Source: Amyloporia xantha
Lineage: Eukaryota; Basidiomycota; Agaricomycetes; Polyporales; Adustoporiaceae
Assembly (NCBI GenBank): GCA_036971615.1
Contig: JAYKKR010000005.1
Location: 1,426,001-1,490,000 of the forward strand
Reading direction: 5' to 3'
Length of the DNA stretch: 64,000 nt
The position numbers were made by a program, and so were the translations under genes. Within the stretch, counting starts at the first letter, position 1. The number at the start of each line of letters is the position of its first letter. A model generated the notes under the pieces. The model had not been told where the DNA came from, ran no database searches, and saw nothing but the letters and a program-made list of their open reading frames with translations. This document shows, piece by piece, positions 58,786 to 64,000 of the stretch.

Positions 58786-60820
58786 ATGCCTGCACGTACG
58801 CTGCCAACGTCCGATCGAGTGTCTGTGCCGAGCCAGGCTCACCCCTACCGCCCGCGTCCATCGTTCTCCTCTTCCAGCAACCGCGATTATAGAACCAGTG
58901 CACACGACAGCACGTTTGCACCGGTACCTCCCTTCCCATCCGTACCGTTCTCCGCTGTACCGGTGGACAGTGCGGAGCAAGTTCTCGCCCGCCCGCCCTT
59001 CTCGACCATGGATCGTTTATACCCCCTGGCTACGATACCCCACCCTGGTCAGTCTCAGCCGTATGCCTTCTCACCATACAGAAGCGGCCACGTACTCGTA
59101 CCCGCCAATGCTGCACCGCATTACCTCCACGGCAGCGTTCCCGGGGCACTGAACCAACCCCCATGGCATCCGCACGTTCAGGTTCGTCCAGTCCCGCCCC
59201 TGCCACCGCCGATCGCACACAAGGTGTGGATCTTGGACTGCAAGTCGTGCGGGATGTTTCTCACAAATCGAGGCATGAAAGTAAGTGTTGGACTCTAGTT
59301 CTTCCTCAGTGTGTGCTTTCGACTGTATTACCTGCGTATCCCGCACGCCGAACCGCTGTTGAACCGCTGTGAAAGCTCTCCATGGGGCTTGTCTGCAGAG
59401 AGAAGTTACCTGATATAGACGCGCAGCTAGGGGACTTCTATTGAGGCCGTGTCATCCAGTCCTGCTGTCTTCTGCAGATGTTGTGTTCATGTTGCAACGG
59501 TGTGCCTGTAAGTACATCGGCACTGAATCATAGATCGACCTGAAGGTACATAAGGACGCGCATAGGATAGGGTAAATCTACATTAAAATGTATATCAATA
59601 ATGCGGCGCCCAAGCGGGTCACTTCGCACTAGTATGAGGACTGGGCCTCTTGTGTTTCCCTCAGCGCTCCACGGCAAATTTTATTATCTATTGTGGTGCA
59701 TTTTAAACTCTATTTGCTGATCATCCAACGTCGTGTCTAGGCTGTCTTACTCCTGCGGCCCAACGTCCCCCTTTACTCCACCGATGCACTGCCGGTGAAC
59801 TGCTCCGCCTACTCGCCTACCCTCGAATCCAACTCGTCCACTGCCAGCTCCTCCCACACTTCCTCCTCGGTATCAGTCTTTCCCACTCCCTCACAGTCCG
59901 ATGGTCCCCCCTGCCCTGAGCCGGCTCCCGCACCCGAGCGCACAAGCTCGCGGGCCTGCGAGTGTCTCACGCAGACGATGTGTTGCCACGGATGCGGGGG
60001 CGCTGTGGGATATATGATTGTAAGTCCGTGCCGGAGGTGCACCTCATCGATCTCGGCGAGCAACCGCACGACGAACGGGCACCGGTTCGTGTTCTACTCG
60101 GCGGGGGTGTGCGCCGGCGAGCGGCACTATGTCCCCGGCGAGCGCGGCGTCATGCCGTTTCAGCCGTCGACGTCGCCGCCCAGCGAGCCGCTGGCGCAGA
60201 TGCAGCAGATGGCGAACGTGCGGGCGGCGCAGAGTGCGGGCAGGTGGGGGATCAGTCCGGAGGTGTTCCGTGCGTATGCGCTGGGCGTATCAGCTGTGGG
60301 TGATGAACATGGCCGGCAATTTCCCGCTGCGAGATCGAGCATGCGTCCGGCCGTGAGCCCTTCGCTGTCGTCGACGAGCTCCGACTCCGACTCGCTGCCA
60401 TCGCTCTTAGAACCCGACCTACTTGACAGCCCTGATGAAGGAAGCCCCTCTGCGAACTCACCGCCTCATATCCCGTCGCCACCGCCTCCATCCCGCACGG
60501 ACATGTCGCATGCGACAGATGTGGGAGTTTCGCCATTCCACGAGCTGTCAGGCGCTGCAATACACCGGTCGAGCGGAACGGGCGCGCCTGGCCTGACGGC
60601 GCAATCTCAGGCGACTCCGCAGCCAGAGAGGCTGAAAGCAGGCGAGGTGCTGCATTGGCACAACCTGGTGAGCAGCGGAGAAATCCCGGCGGTGTCCGAC
60701 GACCCGCGTTCGAGGGGCAGGCACGCTACCTTTGACGGCGCGAAACGCTGTTCGCATGAGGCGGGAGAGGCTAGGAGAGCTGAGGTGAGTACGACGCGCA
60801 CCGTCTTTGCGGGGCGGTAA
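58786..60820 (+). CDS. FAM72 family protein with long disordered extensions
   Basis: Model join(58786..59280, 59741..60820), 524 residues. The FAM72 core is clear: VWILDCKSCGMFLTNRGMKA, LLLRPNVPLYSTDALPVN, CLTQTMCCHGCGGAVGYMIV, then SPCRRCTSSISASNRTTNGH and RFVFYSAGVCAGERHYVPGE. The conserved cysteines form likely zinc pairs (CKSC, CCHGC, CRRC). Animal FAM72 proteins are about 150 residues; here a Pro/Ser-rich N-terminus of about 140 residues and a Ser/Pro-rich C-terminus of about 220 residues are added, and the core is split by a Ser/Pro insertion. FAM72A in mammals antagonises uracil-DNA glycosylase UNG2; the fungal role is not known. The C-terminal end may be shorter if a gtgagt at 60785 is used. 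Confidence 0.85.
59281..59740 (+). other. long intron of the FAM72 gene
   Basis: A 460-nt intron (gtaagt..gtctag) splitting the core just after NRGMK. No internal feature was recognised. Confidence 0.6.
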
Positions 60821-61647
60821 CGGTGGTGGCATTCCGACAAAGACCACGATGACGGATACGATTACGATTCTCGACGACAACGCCATACCCTCATTCCCTT
60901 TGTCATTATTCATATTTCTTGGACTTCGGCTCGTACACTTGCACGTTCGTCTGTTGGAGCCTCTGCCATTCATTTCTGTCTTTATTCATTGCCAACATGC
61001 ATCATGGTGTATACCTCGGCTGTACTTGTGTGTATGTTCTTGTGTATATGTATCCGGTCATCCCTTCAGCGAGGTATCCTGCCATTCAAGTGTACCCGTT
61101 TAGCTCTTTATGTATACGTAGTCTCTTACGGAATCAATCTTGCATGGTTGTGGTTCATGTGCAGCTGCACAGCTAAGTTATATCGCTTTAAATTGCACTC
61201 AAGTCTTGTTGTCCTGTAAGGATGCTCCGAGGCTGGCACTGGGAAGGAACGTGCTAAATGAAAGGAGGAGTGGGAAGGTGCTTACAGATCCAAATCATCG
61301 CTGCACTTCGCTGAGTGGCCGGAGGAGGACTGGCTGGGAATCGAAGCGCATTGCGGAACGCGCGTGCGACTGTCCGCGTCGAAGAGATTCCGAGCTACGC
61401 TCGCCTTCGCCCGAGATGCCATCTGCACGCCCTTCATCCGAGCGTAACATGGGCTGCGTTCCGTTCCCCAGTCCCTCATCACGCTACGACCATCCGGATT
61501 GATTCCGGGCAGCAGTTACCAGTCGCTGGCAACCGGTAGCGCTGATTTCTGGCTTGCTGACCGACTGCGCACTGCAATTGCTCCTCCGACCTCCCATACT
61601 CACTGCGCCGAGCTGTACTTCTAACTGACTGTAATTCGGCGGTCGAG
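60821..61647. other. intergenic region
   Basis: About 830 bp between genes on the same strand, T/C-rich at 60900-61200. No gene, RNA or TATA box was identified. Confidence 0.45.
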
Positions 61648-64000
61648 ATGTTCGCGTCTCAGAGATTCGTGCTCGCTGCGCTGCTTCTTCCATCATTGGC
61701 TCTCGGCAACCTCGGAGGCGAGGTCGAGCGGGCTCTCACTAACATTGTGGACTGTGCTACATGTCACTCTGCGCTCCCAACCTTCAAGACCCTTGCACGA
61801 CTCGGAGACGATGTATTGGTGAAAGCCATCACGAAGATATGCAACGACTGGAAGGTGAGCATACTCCGCGATCTGGTATTCCGTCCGATCTTGACAATGC
61901 ACGTCAGATTGAAGACCCCGACGTTTGTGAGGGCGCTATCCGCACGCAGGGGCCCATACTCGCTCATGATCTCCGACATTTCTCGCTATGGGGGCAGACG
62001 GCAACCAAATTCTGTGAGGCGGTCTTCGGGATGTGTGAGCCACCGCCGGTGAATGAGTATGAGGTACCGTTTCCGAAGCGCACACCGGAGAACCCGAAGA
62101 TCTTTACGTCCACGGGGAAGCCGCCTTTCCAAATGATGCATTTTAGCGATGTCCACATTGATCGACAGTACACTGTAAGTGCTTCTACCAAACACTTTCA
62201 GAATCCATCGTCTATACTAGCTTGGACATGGGCATCATGCCCTGCTATTTTGGGAAAAGGTCGACCATTGAATTGCTGGTCAGCAGTGACAGCTCCGCAG
62301 ACAAGAGCGTTCTGCGGGCGCTTATCATCACTCTGGCAATTCGGGTAATAGCAATGACGGCGACGACCTTCTGAGCTCTCAGTTGCAAAGACTATATCTG
62401 TACCATATATTCTAACTTCGACCCTTCTTTCAACTTTATTGTGTCTCTGCCCAATGCTCACCCTATTTGTAGGTCGGCGCAGAAGCAAATTGCACAAAGC
62501 CCATATGCTGCAGAAACTTCGACGAAGCCCCGAAGCATGTCAAGGCGCCCGCTATGCCACATGGGAGCAGGCATTGTGACTCTCCATCAAGGCTAGTGGA
62601 CTCGATGCTTCAGGCAGCGGGCCACTTTGGCGAGTCGGCAAAATTCTCCGTATTTACTGGAGATGTCATTGATCGTAAGCTGCATTGCTTTAGCAGTATG
62701 TTTCTGGAGCTGATAGACCAATTTTGTTTGTAGACGCCGTTTGGGAAGTGAACGAAGAGTGAGGGTGTCCGTCCGCTCGGAATAGGAGGCATGGCACTGA
62801 TGGGGAATTGTGATAGTGGTGTTTCGCGAGATATGCAGACGTTCAGCGACCAGATGGCTGCCAAGCTGAGCGCTCCTCTGTACCCTGCTCTCGGTAACTT
62901 TCTGCCTCGTGGTCATGCGTGATATCTCATTGACGCCCTTTCGTTTTAGGCAACCAGTGAGTTCGACAGTCGCCGCTGCGAGGCTAACGTGGGACGCTGA
63001 CTCCCATATCTAGTGAATCGGCGCCGACAAATAGTTTCCCGCGGAACACAACCGAGCATGAGATCAACGCTGAATGGGTTTTCAATGCGCAACAGGAAGG
63101 CTGGAGTGTAAGTGAAGCTTTGTTTGAACGCAGGCAGCAATTTGAAAATTTGAATTGAAACGCCTGATTTATATTCAGCAATGGATTGGCGAGGAAGCTA
63201 CAGCTCAAATTCAGCATTATTCCGGCAGCTATTCGACGGTAGTCCCAGACATGGATCTACGGTAAAGCTGACACGGCATCCATTCAGCTGTGAGCGCAAG
63301 TAGCTGATGTCCTTATCTAGGATCATCTCCGTGAACACGCAGTACTGGTACAAGCAGAAGTATGTCAACTTCGTGAAATTCAAGTCATGTCTAGTCTGAT
63401 GGTTTATCTATTTCATAGCTTCTGGCTGTACGACAGTGACGTCCATCAGTATGTTGACACCCAGACTAGCTGCGATAGCATGTCAGCTGACCCTTCAATT
63501 CGACAGACCCGACCCGAATGGCATCCTTGCCTTCCTCGTGCACGAACTACAAGCGGCAGAAGATGCTGGGCAGCGGGCGTATATCATCGCACATATGCCA
63601 CCCGGGAGAGGGGACGTCATGCGAGATCAGGTAAATTAATTGTGCACAATATCTGCTTGCGCATTCTGAGCATATTCCTTGACGCAGTCTTCCTACTTCG
63701 ATCAAGTCATCCAGCGGTACAAGAATACTATCGCGGGACAATTTTATGGGCACACACATGCTGTTCGTCTGACTCAACATCAACCAGATGAAGTTACTGA
63801 CGCGAGGAGATGGTGCAGGATGAATTTGCGATCGGCTACTCGAATTACAGCGAACAGACAGCCGCCAATGCCATGAGTGTTGCGATGATTGGTCCTGCGT
63901 TGACACCCATGAGTACGTTGTTTCGTCGTGATCTCTCGCTGTTCATGCGATCGATATTCGTCTAGGTGGTAACCCGGCGTTCAAGGTCTATGATATCGAT
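61648..64000 (+). CDS. acid sphingomyelinase-like phosphodiesterase, 3' end outside the window
   Basis: Partial model join(61648..61854, 61908..62174, 62473..62674, 62734..62758, 62817..62893, 62950..62956, 63014..63107, 63179..63261, 63321..63359, 63419..63448, 63507..63630, 63688..63762, 63819..63912, 63966..64000), running off the edge. Signal peptide MFASQRFVLAALLLPSLALG, then a saposin-B domain with paired cysteines (CATCHSAL, VCEGAIRTQGPIL, FCEAVFGMCE). The metallophosphoesterase domain carries FSDVHID, FTGDVID, ALGNHE, IIAHMPPG and FYGHTHAD in the correct order for the two-metal site. The family is secreted or lysosomal/vacuolar and cleaves sphingomyelin or related phosphodiesters. Exon 6 is only 7 nt and encodes the centre of the GNH motif. 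Confidence 0.9.

Noticed and set aside
58498..58980. Long open frame on the minus strand opposite the FAM72 gene
   Set aside because: It is a shadow of a GC-rich coding exon; no motif and no splice continuity.

Overview
The window is eukaryotic and most likely from an agaricomycete basidiomycete (mushroom or bracket fungus). Protein-coding genes are dense on both strands and split by many short introns of about 48-65 nt with GT..AG ends. Exons of 7-20 nt occur. The repertoire is fungal: a Zn2Cys6 regulator, an OPT transporter, Mia40, Bos1 and a P5-type ATPase. I saw no rRNA, tRNA, CRISPR array or reverse transcriptase. I cannot name the species. All gene models were spliced by hand from reading frame and splice-site phase; the coding length of each full model listed without a caveat divides by three.

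Layout. 1-6200: alpha/beta hydrolase (+), GPI mannosyltransferase 2 (-) and a TCP11-family protein (+). 7290-14650: NIPA-type magnesium transporter (-), DUF262 protein (+), replication/cohesion factor Dcc1 (-) with MluI cell-cycle boxes upstream, and an uncharacterised membrane-anchored protein (-). 15577-26480: iron-type alcohol dehydrogenase, cation diffusion facilitator, a 22-exon Zn2Cys6 transcription factor and a flavin-reductase-like protein, all (+). 26788-32475: a frame-broken small membrane protein and a 1,715-residue Sec7/PH protein (-). 32788-34177: a TA-bounded element with two 280-bp inverted arms and spliced, coding-like sequence inside. 35342-42147: Mia40 (-) and a P5B ATPase (+) sharing a promoter that holds two overlapping inverted repeats. 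42824-50772: a Ser/Ala-rich single-pass surface protein (+), an MBL-fold hydrolase (+), SNARE Bos1 (-), a Rkm5-like methyltransferase (+) and an Rrp17/Nol12-like protein with an apparent frameshift (-). 52492-64000: OPT oligopeptide transporter, a second MBL-fold hydrolase, a greatly extended FAM72 protein and an acid sphingomyelinase-like protein cut by the window edge, all (+).

There is no metabolic cluster; this looks like ordinary euchromatin. Loose themes are secretory-pathway membrane function (GPI mannosylation, Bos1, Sec7 protein), metal or polyamine transport (NIPA, CDF, P5B) and nucleus/nucleolus (Dcc1, Rrp17). The least explained segment is 32.8-35.3 kb.
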